This document shows, in pieces, positions 5,980-11,245 of a stretch of DNA of 11,245 bases. Source of the stretch: UBA1664 sp964531715. Lineage in GTDB: Bacteria; Pseudomonadota; Alphaproteobacteria; Micavibrionales; UBA1664. Made by a program: the position numbers and the translations under genes. The DNA lies in assembly GCA_964531715.1 (NCBI GenBank), contig CAZHEE010000020.1, positions 1-11,245 on the forward strand. Direction: 5' to 3'. The stretch's first letter is position 1. Each line of letters begins with the position of its first letter. Below the pieces are notes generated by a model. The model had not been told where the DNA came from. It did not search any database and was given only the letters and a program-made list of their open reading frames with translations.

Positions 5980-6933
5980 TTAAGCCGCTTGGCGTTCATC
6001 GGCGCGGTTATTGAGATACCATTGATAGGCGGGCTTGAGGCCGTCTTCAAGGCTGGTAGGGGCTTTCCAACCCATATTATGCAAACGCGTTGAATCCATC
6101 AATTTGCGCGGTGTGCCGTCAGGCTTAGATGTATCATAGGTTAAGTCGCCATCAAAACCGACAACTTGCTTAACCGTCTCGGCGAGTTGTTTGATGCTGT
6201 ATTCAAGGCCGCTCCCGACATTAATATGCTGCGTATCCGAATAATTTTGTGCAAGGAAAACAAGCCCGTCTGCCAAATCATCAACGAACAAAAACTCGCG
6301 CAATGGGCTTCCCGTGCCCCATAATTCCATGGAACTCTCACCATTTATTTTTGCACGATGCGCCTTTTGAATGAGGGCGGCAACAACGTGAGAGCCTTGC
6401 TCATCATAATTATCCCCTGCACCAAACAGGTTGGTCGGCATGGCGGAGATATAATCGCAGCCATATTGTTTGCGATAAGCCTGACAAAGTTTTATCCCTG
6501 CAATTTTTGCAATCGCATACCATTCATTGGTAGGCTCAAGCGGACCGGTGAGCAGCGCATCCTCAACCATCGGCTGTTCAGCATGTTTTGGGTAAATGCA
6601 AGAGGAGCCAAGGAAAATCAGCTTCTCAACCTGTGCCAGATATGCGCCATGGAGGATATTCGCCTCAATCATCATGTTATCATAGAGGAACTCGGCAGGG
6701 TAAGTGTCATTGGCCAGAATGCCGCCAACTTTCGCGGCGGACAGGAAAATCACATCGGGTTTATGTGTGGCAATCCAATTATGCGTTTGTTGTTGATTGG
6801 TTAAATCCACTTCATCACGCGTGGTAGTGAGGATGGTACAATTTTCTTGGCTCAAACGCCTTACAAGCGCACTGCCCACCATACCGCGATGCCCTGCAAC
6901 CCAGATTATTTTACCTGTTAAAGAATATAACAT
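5980..6933 (-). CDS. fcl: GDP-L-fucose synthase
   Basis: A 317-residue short-chain dehydrogenase/reductase that epimerises and reduces GDP-4-keto-6-deoxymannose to GDP-L-fucose with NADPH. The nucleotide-binding loop is AGHRGMVGSALVRRL (13-27). The catalytic set is Ser110 in GSSCIYPK (with Cys112), Tyr139 and Lys143 in EWYAIAKIAG, spaced as in E. coli Fcl (offset +3). AAKVGGI (66-72) and LFGAGDNYD are further family motifs. The start at 6933 is chosen for the AAGGAAAG ribosome binding site and because the family begins there; the frame open to 7044 is not used. It acts directly after Gmd. The 315-base gap to gmd contains repeats. Confidence 0.96.
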   Translation of the reverse strand: MLYSLTGKIIWVAGHRGMVGSALVRRLSQENCTILTTTRDEVDLTNQQQTHNWIATHKPDVIFLSAAKVGGILANDTYPAEFLYDNMMIEANILHGAYLAQVEKLIFLGSSCIYPKHAEQPMVEDALLTGPLEPTNEWYAIAKIAGIKLCQAYRKQYGCDYISAMPTNLFGAGDNYDEQGSHVVAALIQKAHRAKINGESSMELWGTGSPLREFLFVDDLADGLVFLAQNYSDTQHINVGSGLEYSIKQLAETVKQVVGFDGDLTYDTSKPDGTPRKLMDSTRLHNMGWKAPTSLEDGLKPAYQWYLNNRADERQAA

Positions 6934-6940
6934 GTTGTTT

Positions 6941-6948
6941 CTTTCCTT
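6941..6948 (-). promoter_or_regulatory. Ribosome binding site of fcl
   Basis: AAGGAAAG on the minus strand, 7 bases before the ATG at 6931-6933. It sets the start of fcl and argues against the longer open frame beginning at 7044. Confidence 0.7.
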
Positions 6949-7057
6949 ATGCCTCTCTGCTTTGGTGTCAGATCCTGTATTAAGATGGTATACATTAGAG
7001 TTAAATTGTTTGGTTGTTTTATCAATTCTTACAAAGATATTCATGTGATATTAATCC

Positions 7058-7247
7058 TTTTAACGCGAAGATACGAAGAGAGCGAAGTAAACACGAAGAA
7101 ATATTGTCATCCCAGCGAAAGATGGGATCTTTTTTAAAATTCCTTTCCTACTCTTAAACTCTATAATAAGAAAATCTGGATTGCATGCACGAAGGCGTGC
7201 AATGACGAACTGAAAAAACCTCTGTATCTCTGCGTCTCTGCGGTTAA
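7058..7247. repeat. Intergenic repeat module between gmd and fcl
   Basis: The ends carry related inverted motifs: TTTAACGCGAAGATACGAAG on the left, and the reverse complement of the right end begins TTTAACCGCAGAGACGCAGA. The match is imperfect beyond TTTAAC. Inside are two hairpins: ATCCCA/TGGGAT (7109-7128, 8-base loop) within GTCATCCCAGCGAAAGATGG, and TTGCATGC/GCGTGCAA (7181-7202, one G-T pair) next to AATGACG. GCAGAGACGCAGAG-type and GTCATCCC-type motifs are typical bacterial intergenic repeats. The rest of the 6934-7248 gap shows no gene and no clear promoter. Confidence 0.6.
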
Positions 7248-7248
7248 A

Positions 7249-8307
7249 TCACTCATACCCATGTGACCTATAGCTTTTTTCAATCTCTACAGTCTTCATA
7301 TCCGCCTCGACCATCTCTTTAACAAGCTGTTTAAACGGTGTTGAATGTTCCCAGCCAAGTAAATTTTTCGCTTTTTGTGGATTGCCGAGGAGTTCCTCAA
7401 CCTCGGCAGGGCGGAAGAAACGCGGGTCAACCTCAACCAGCGTTTGACCGCTCGCGCTGTCTATGCCTTTTTCACTCACACCTTCACCTTGCCATGTCAT
7501 TTGAATGCCCACTTCGGCAAAGGCAAGCTCAATAAATTCACGAACCGTATGCATTTCGCCTGTTGCAAGCACGAAATCTTCAGCCTTATCATGCTGTAAA
7601 ATACGCCACATGCCTTCAACATAATCCTTAGCATGCCCCCAATCGCGTTGCGCATCCATATTCCCGATGAGGAGTTTATCTTGCAAACCTTGCTTGATAG
7701 CGGATACGGCGCGCGTGATTTTGCGCGTCACAAAAGTTTCACCGCGCAAGGGTCCTTCATGGTTAAAGAGAATACCGTTACAGGCGAACATATTGTAAGC
7801 CTCACGGTAATTAACCGTAATCCAGTAAGCATAGAGCTTTGCCGCGGCGTAAGGGCTACGCGGGTAAAATGGGGTTGTTTCGCTTTGAGGGACTTCTTGT
7901 ACTTTCCCGTAAAGCTCTGACGTTGAGGCCTGATAAAACCGTGTAGTTTTTTCCATCCCCATAATACGAATGGCCTCAAGCAAACGAAGCGTGCCGATTG
8001 CATCCGCATTGGCGGTATATTCGGGTGTTTCGAAGCTTACTGCAACATGGCTTTGTGCCGCGAGATTGTAAACCTCATCGGGTTTAATCTGTTGCATCAA
8101 ACGCATCAGATTTGTTGAATCTGTCATGTCCCCGTAATGCAGGTGAAAATCATTATCCGCCTTACACAAATTATCAATACGCCATGCATTAAAGGAGGAT
8201 GAGCGGCGTTGCAGCCCATGCACCTCATAGCCTTTTTCCAGTAAAAGCTCTGATAAATAGGCACCATCTTGCCCTGTGACACCCGTGATAAAGGCCGTTT
8301 TTGTCAT
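7249..8307 (-). CDS. gmd: GDP-mannose 4,6-dehydratase
   Basis: A 352-residue extended short-chain dehydrogenase that converts GDP-D-mannose to GDP-4-keto-6-deoxy-D-mannose, the committed step to GDP-L-fucose (also GDP-rhamnose or perosamine). Seen: the NADP loop ITGVTGQDGAYL (7-18), the RRSSSFN motif (34-40), Thr129 and Glu131 in STSELYG, Tyr153 and Lys157 in SPYAAAKLYAY, and GNMDAQRDWGHAKDYVEGMW. The usual NHES-P motif reads NHEGPLRGETFVTRKI, with Gly185 in place of Ser. AAGGAGATG 6 bases upstream sets the start. The next gene, fcl, completes GDP-L-fucose synthesis. Confidence 0.97.
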   Translation of the reverse strand: MTKTAFITGVTGQDGAYLSELLLEKGYEVHGLQRRSSSFNAWRIDNLCKADNDFHLHYGDMTDSTNLMRLMQQIKPDEVYNLAAQSHVAVSFETPEYTANADAIGTLRLLEAIRIMGMEKTTRFYQASTSELYGKVQEVPQSETTPFYPRSPYAAAKLYAYWITVNYREAYNMFACNGILFNHEGPLRGETFVTRKITRAVSAIKQGLQDKLLIGNMDAQRDWGHAKDYVEGMWRILQHDKAEDFVLATGEMHTVREFIELAFAEVGIQMTWQGEGVSEKGIDSASGQTLVEVDPRFFRPAEVEELLGNPQKAKNLLGWEHSTPFKQLVKEMVEADMKTVEIEKSYRSHGYE

Positions 8308-8346
8308 TTAAATCATCTCCTTAAGCTGACATAAGAACGCTTTAAA

Positions 8347-8994
8347 TTAGTGCGCTCCATGTTTTGTAACCAAAACACCACAAGTTTTCAATAAAATGAC
8401 GCTGTCTTTTAGGAGTGATTTATTATTTATATATTTTTGATCCATTTGAATCCGTTCTTCAAATGTTGTTGTATTACGACCGCTTACTTGCCAAAGCCCT
8501 GTCATTCCGGGCTTAGTTTGAATATATAAGTTTAGGTTATGCCCGTATTCAATTCGTTGAGAGGGAAGAATAGGGCGAGGGCCCACGATAGACATATTAC
8601 CAATCAAAACATTCCATAGCTGAGGAAGCTCATCAAGGCTCGTTTGTCTCAAAAATTTAGAGATGGGTGAATCGATACGCGGGTCACTATTTAGTTTTTG
8701 ATATTTCTGCCATTCCGCTTTTTTTTGAGGGTCTTTGTCTATAAGAGTTTGCAATATCTGATCGGCATCCTCAACCATTGTGTTGAATTTCCAACATTTG
8801 AATTCTTTATTATTAAAACCAACGCGCTTCCCGCTATAAAAAAGGGGCGTTGAAACGCCGTTAGTTTTTTTAATCACGAAGACTATGATTGTTGCCAGAA
8901 TTAAAATCGGCATACACAGGCATGATAGTAAAATATCAAAAGGACGGTTATAAATGGAGCGCAAGGAATTATACTTGTGAGATTTAGAATACAA
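8347..8994 (-). CDS. Undecaprenyl-phosphate sugar-1-phosphate transferase (short ExoY/RfbP-type)
   Basis: A 215-residue bacterial sugar transferase that starts polysaccharide repeat synthesis by moving a hexose-1-phosphate to the lipid carrier at the inner membrane. Seen: FDILLSCLCMPILILATIIV, the reentrant membrane helix (19-38); WKFNTMVEDAD (68-78); DPRI; the catalytic Asp-Glu in LDELPQLWNVLIGNMSIVGP (120-139); and KPGMTGLWQVSGRN (161-174). It has only the catalytic domain, without the N-terminal membrane and CoA-binding-like part of WcaJ/WbaP. No ATG start exists in this frame: TTG at 8992-8994 or TTG at 8962-8964 are the candidates, and no ribosome binding site is clear. Its sugar is unknown. 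It is probably first in the unit with gmd, 39 bases downstream. Confidence 0.9.
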   Translation of the reverse strand: MYSKSHKYNSLRSIYNRPFDILLSCLCMPILILATIIVFVIKKTNGVSTPLFYSGKRVGFNNKEFKCWKFNTMVEDADQILQTLIDKDPQKKAEWQKYQKLNSDPRIDSPISKFLRQTSLDELPQLWNVLIGNMSIVGPRPILPSQRIEYGHNLNLYIQTKPGMTGLWQVSGRNTTTFEERIQMDQKYINNKSLLKDSVILLKTCGVLVTKHGAH

Positions 8995-9007
8995 AAGTAT
9001 GACATTG

Positions 9008-9026
9008 TTATTTCATAATGAAATAA
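9008..9026. promoter_or_regulatory. 19-base palindrome upstream of the sugar transferase gene
   Basis: TTATTTCAT-A-ATGAAATAA: two perfect 9-base arms around one base, in the AT-rich spacer between radA and the sugar transferase gene, 13 bases before the TTG at 8994. It could be an operator of a dimeric regulator, or simply AT-rich symmetry. No regulator is encoded nearby. Confidence 0.4.
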
Positions 9027-9057
9027 TTATTTAATAGAAATGAAAATATTATTTAAA

Positions 9058-10470
9058 TTATGCCTCATGCGCATGGACTGGTTTTTTAAACAGGCGGGCA
9101 ACGGCGGTGAGGTGGTCAAAATGCTCCACTGTCATATCGGATTTCGGTGATTTTTTGTCTTTCGCTGCGGCGGTTTTTGCAGGCTTAGGAATAAAGGCTG
9201 ATTTAAAACCAAGCTTCGCCGCCTCTTTCAGCCGTAATTCAGGCTGAGGCACATGGCGGATTTCCCCTGCCAACCCGATTTCACCGAAGATGACTGTATC
9301 TTTAGGCACAGGGTCACCGCTTAAGGCACTGATAAGCGCCGTTGCAACGGCCAAGTCCGCGGCAGGTTCGGTAATACGTAACCCGCCTGCGACATTCAGA
9401 TAGACATCCTGACCGCTCATCATCACACCGCATCGCGCTTCCAAAACCGCGAGGATCATGGATAGGCGATTATTATCCCACCCGACAACGGCGCGTTTGG
9501 GCGTGGCGTAGCTGGTCGGCGCAACAAGGGCTTGTATCTCAACCAACACAGGGCGCGAGCCTTCCAACCCTGCCAGAACTGCCGAGCCGGGCACATTATC
9601 GGCGCGTTCGGATAAGAAGAAGGCAGATGGATTTTGAACCTCAATCAGACCTTCACCTGCCATTTCAAATACACCGATTTCATCTGTCGGACCAAAACGA
9701 TTTTTTACGCCACGCAGAATGCGGAATTGATGCCCGCGGTCACCTTCGAAATAAAGCACCGTGTCCACCATATGCTCTAACACCCGCGGGCCTGCAATCG
9801 CGCCTTCCTTTGTCACATGTCCGACAATCAGGATGGTAATACCAAGGCGTTTGGCATTTCTCACTAATTCCTGCGTGGCGGTGCGCACTTGCGTGACAGT
9901 ACCGGGCGCGCTGTCCACCGTATCAACATACATGGTTTGGATGGAATCTATGACCATGCAATCATAGGCTTTCTTGCCGCTTACATCCGACATGGAGGCA
10001 ACGATATCGCGGATATTTGTCGCGCTGGCGAGGTCAACAGGCATATCCGCCAAGTCGAGGCGACGCGCGCGCATTCGTATTTGATCAACCGCTTCTTCGC
10101 CTGAAATATAGGCGCATCGTGTATTCTGCTTAGCCAACGCGCAAACAAGTTGAAGGAGGAGGGTTGATTTCCCGATACCGGGGTCACCACCGATTAGGAG
10201 GACAGAGCCGGGGACAAGCCCACCACCCGTGACGCGGTCAAATTCGGATATACCGGACTGCGCCCGAGGATAGGCAGGGCTTAATGATTTCAAATCCTCA
10301 AATTGAATGACGCTGCCTTTTTTGACAGTGCCAAGACCTTTCGGTGCAGACTCAATGCGCTCTTCTGTGATGGTGTTCCATTCGTTGCAGGCTTCGCATT
10401 TTCCAACCCATCTTGGGTGCACTGCGCCGCAACTGTTACAAATAAATTGAGCCTTTTGTGTTTTTGCCAT
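9058..10470 (-). CDS. radA: DNA repair protein RadA/Sms
   Basis: A 470-residue RecA-like ATPase that helps process recombination intermediates by driving branch migration. Domains in order: a four-cysteine zinc finger (Cys11, 14, 25, 28) with CNSCGAVHPRWVGKCEAC; a RecA core with Walker A GGDPGIGKS (94-102), ISGEE, and the family's KNRFG motif (256-260); and a C-terminal Lon-like domain with YLNVAGGLRITEPAADLAVA and VIFGEIGLAGEIR. The start at 10470 gives the typical MAKTxxxF-C beginning; the frame open to 10518 runs into the terminator hairpin upstream. No clear ribosome binding site is seen. It is independent of the polysaccharide genes and likely marks the edge of that cluster. Confidence 0.97.
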   Translation of the reverse strand: MAKTQKAQFICNSCGAVHPRWVGKCEACNEWNTITEERIESAPKGLGTVKKGSVIQFEDLKSLSPAYPRAQSGISEFDRVTGGGLVPGSVLLIGGDPGIGKSTLLLQLVCALAKQNTRCAYISGEEAVDQIRMRARRLDLADMPVDLASATNIRDIVASMSDVSGKKAYDCMVIDSIQTMYVDTVDSAPGTVTQVRTATQELVRNAKRLGITILIVGHVTKEGAIAGPRVLEHMVDTVLYFEGDRGHQFRILRGVKNRFGPTDEIGVFEMAGEGLIEVQNPSAFFLSERADNVPGSAVLAGLEGSRPVLVEIQALVAPTSYATPKRAVVGWDNNRLSMILAVLEARCGVMMSGQDVYLNVAGGLRITEPAADLAVATALISALSGDPVPKDTVIFGEIGLAGEIRHVPQPELRLKEAAKLGFKSAFIPKPAKTAAAKDKKSPKSDMTVEHFDHLTAVARLFKKPVHAHEA

Positions 10471-10508
10471 GAAACAAATGTAGAACGTTTGTGCCATGAG
10501 ATAAAGCA

Positions 10509-10536
10509 TAAAAAACAAGCCGTTTGAAGAAGCGGC
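10509..10536 (-). terminator. Rho-independent terminator upstream of radA
   Basis: On the minus strand, GCCGCTT-CTTC-AAACGGC (7 pairs including one G-U, 4-base loop) is followed by TTGTTTTTTA. It would end transcription coming from the small unit at 10588-10842, and so suggests that region is transcribed. The other strand also has a T run a few bases after the stem. Confidence 0.7.
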
Positions 10537-10587
10537 CTGAATTTTTATATGTGGCCAAAAACGGGAAAAAATGGGTGTCGGATACGG

Positions 10588-10755
10588 TTATCGTTCAAAT
10601 GGTTGATACCCTGCCATCCAAATCCACGTTGGCTGCACGGCAACAAAGAAAATCGGTAATGCGGTTATAAGAAATCGCGCAAAGAGACGGTTGAGAGCCG
10701 CCATGGCAGAAATTGGGAGTACAAATAACATAAAGCCCGCAGATATTGTCCTCAT
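10588..10755 (-). CDS. Possible small exported or membrane protein, unknown function
   Basis: A 55-residue frame from the ATG at 10753-10755, beginning MRTISAGFMLFVLPISAMAA, which resembles a signal peptide or membrane segment, followed by a second hydrophobic stretch (LITALPIFFVAV) and WIWMAGYQPFER at the end. The same frame is open upstream to a TTG at 10837-10839 (83 residues), which would add a basic amphipathic N-terminus. No ribosome binding site is visible for either start. A candidate promoter (10849-10877) and a terminator (10509-10536) bracket the region, so something is probably transcribed; it may instead be a non-coding RNA. I do not recognise a family. Confidence 0.3.
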   Translation of the reverse strand: MRTISAGFMLFVLPISAMAALNRLFARFLITALPIFFVAVQPTWIWMAGYQPFER

Positions 10756-10791
10756 CGCGCGGGATACAACGGCGAGCTGTGAATGGAATAA

Positions 10792-10825
10792 CCTCTTCAA
10801 AAACTTCAAATGGCGTTTGAAGAGG
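10792..10825 (-). other. Hairpin in the leader of the small transcription unit
   Basis: CCTCTTCAAA and TTTGAAGAGG form a perfect 10-base stem around a 14-base loop. It lies between the candidate promoter at 10849-10877 and the ATG at 10755. There is no T run on the minus strand, so it is not a terminator for that direction. It could be a leader structure or part of a structured RNA. Confidence 0.5.
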
Positions 10826-10848
10826 TTAAAAATTATCAAAGCTTAAGA

Positions 10849-10877
10849 ATTAGGCGATAGTTTTTCTCGAAAGTCAA
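10849..10877 (-). promoter_or_regulatory. Candidate promoter of the small transcription unit
   Basis: On the minus strand, TTGACT (10872-10877) and CCTAAT (10849-10854) are separated by exactly 17 bases. The -35 is one base off consensus, the -10 two bases off. Transcription would start near 10842, giving an RNA of about 330 bases up to the terminator at 10509-10536. Confidence 0.45.
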
Positions 10878-10900
10878 ATTATATGACTATTTTATTGTAC

Positions 10901-10945
10901 CGTTATTGCAGGGCTTGACCCTGCAATCCAGAAATATGGATTACA
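10901..10945. repeat. Palindromic intergenic repeat (ATTGCAGGG type)
   Basis: ATTGCAGGG (10905-10913) and CCCTGCAAT (10919-10927) form a perfect 9-base stem around CTTGA. Directly after it is a small ATCCA/TGGAT stem. GTTATTGCAGGGCTTGACCC has the layout of the common alphaproteobacterial GTCAT-stem-CTTGA-stem-ATCCAG repeats. Confidence 0.6.
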
Positions 10946-11000
10946 AGTATTTTGCTATCGCAAAAATCTGTAATGATGATTGTGGGATTTGTAGTTCAAA

Positions 11001-11032
11001 TATAATAAAAACCCGCTTGGTTAAAGCGGGTT
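11001..11032 (-). terminator. Rho-independent terminator of tuf
   Basis: On the minus strand, AACCCGCTT-TAACC-AAGCGGGTT forms a perfect 9-base stem with a 5-base loop, followed by TTTATTATA. It lies about 100 bases after the tuf stop codon, beyond an inserted palindromic repeat. The stem is also followed by AGCTTTTTAT on the plus strand, so it may act in both directions. Confidence 0.85.
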
Positions 11033-11043
11033 AGCTTTTTATA

Positions 11044-11118
11044 ATCCCGAGCGCAGTCGAGGGATCTTATTTCTTATTCACAAGATCCCTCTGTTCAGCC
11101 TACGGCTTCAATCGGGAT
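11044..11118. repeat. Nested palindromic repeat between tuf and its terminator
   Basis: The outer arms are ATCCCGA (11044-11050) and TCGGGAT (11112-11118). The inner arms are GAGGGATCTT (11059-11068) and AAGATCCCTC (11082-11091), a perfect 10-base stem with a 13-base loop. A small AGCC-TAC-GGCT hairpin lies at 11097-11107. The minus strand begins GTCATCCCG, linking it to the other GTCAT-type repeats in the window. Confidence 0.65.
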
Positions 11119-11129
11119 GACAGTTTTTC

Positions 11130-11245
11130 CTACTCAGTAATCTTACTCACAACACCGGCGCCGACTGTTCTGCCGCCTTCACGGATAGCAAAGCGGAGGC
11201 CTTCATTCATCGCGATCGGTGCGATCAGCTCAACATCGATATTCA
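11130..11245 (-). CDS. tuf: Elongation factor Tu, C-terminal end
   Basis: Partial gene; the last 37 residues and the stop codon (11130-11132) are present. The protein ends VELIAPIAMNEGLRFAIREG and then GRTVGAGVVSKITE, the highly conserved C-terminus of EF-Tu domain 3. EF-Tu carries aminoacyl-tRNA to the ribosome with GTP. No secE, tRNA-Trp or ribosomal protein gene follows it; instead there is a terminator, as expected for the last gene of its transcript. Many proteobacteria carry two tuf copies, so which copy this is cannot be told. Confidence 0.97.
   Translation of the reverse strand, partial: NIDVELIAPIAMNEGLRFAIREGGRTVGAGVVSKITE

Noticed and set aside
6358..6804. 148-residue plus-strand frame
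   Set aside because: It is antisense to fcl, whose catalytic motifs and ribosome binding site are clear; the antisense product has no recognisable features.
6934..7044. N-terminal extension of fcl
   Set aside because: The family starts at the internal methionine, a good ribosome binding site precedes it, and the extension has no similarity to known enzymes.
10509..10842. Known structured RNAs (tmRNA, RNase P RNA, SRP RNA) in the small unit
   Set aside because: None of the conserved blocks of these RNAs could be found there.
1..11245. CRISPR array, tRNA, rRNA, prophage or defence genes
   Set aside because: No regularly spaced direct repeats, tRNA T-loop patterns or rRNA segments were found by eye, and all intact genes fall into housekeeping or polysaccharide families.

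Overview
The window reads as chromosomal DNA of an alphaproteobacterium with moderate GC. The evidence is a divergent pair of a Cbp3-type ubiquinol-cytochrome c chaperone and bamE, a type II (RibH2-like) lumazine synthase, alphaproteobacterial-type NusB and RadA proteins, and short palindromic intergenic repeats of a kind common in that class. Species cannot be read from the sequence. Apart from bamE, every intact gene lies on the minus strand.

Left part (1-4396): the chaperone gene runs off the left edge and bamE is divergent from it. A small exported FliL-like protein ends tail to tail with bamE. Next come nusB, ribE and ribH. An FMN riboswitch with a fitting promoter precedes ribH, so ribH-ribE are expected to be repressed by FMN. 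Upstream of that is a lone MoxR-type AAA+ ATPase.

Middle part (about 4400-9000): a compact exopolysaccharide or capsule cluster of four minus-strand genes, transcribed in the order initiating sugar-phosphate transferase, gmd, fcl and polysaccharide pyruvyl transferase. Together they would load the first sugar-phosphate on the lipid carrier, make GDP-L-fucose from GDP-mannose, and add pyruvate ketals. No other glycosyltransferase, flippase or polymerase lies in the window. The distal edge carries an AT-rich gene-free stretch and a decayed IS5-type transposase fragment. The proximal edge is an AT-rich spacer with a near-perfect palindrome. The cluster therefore looks like an islet set between housekeeping genes.

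Right part (9058-11245): radA, then a possible small transcription unit of unknown function with its own promoter and terminator, then the 3' end of a tuf gene (EF-Tu) with a strong terminator.

Repeats are a recurring theme. Two intergenic gaps are bounded by inverted copies of AC/AG-rich motifs. Hairpin repeats sit between gmd and fcl, near the small transcription unit, and between tuf and its terminator. No complete new system (defence, CRISPR, phage) is visible. The most notable items are the riboswitch-controlled RibH2 operon, the minimal fucose/pyruvate polysaccharide islet, the repeat families, and the unassigned small transcription unit.
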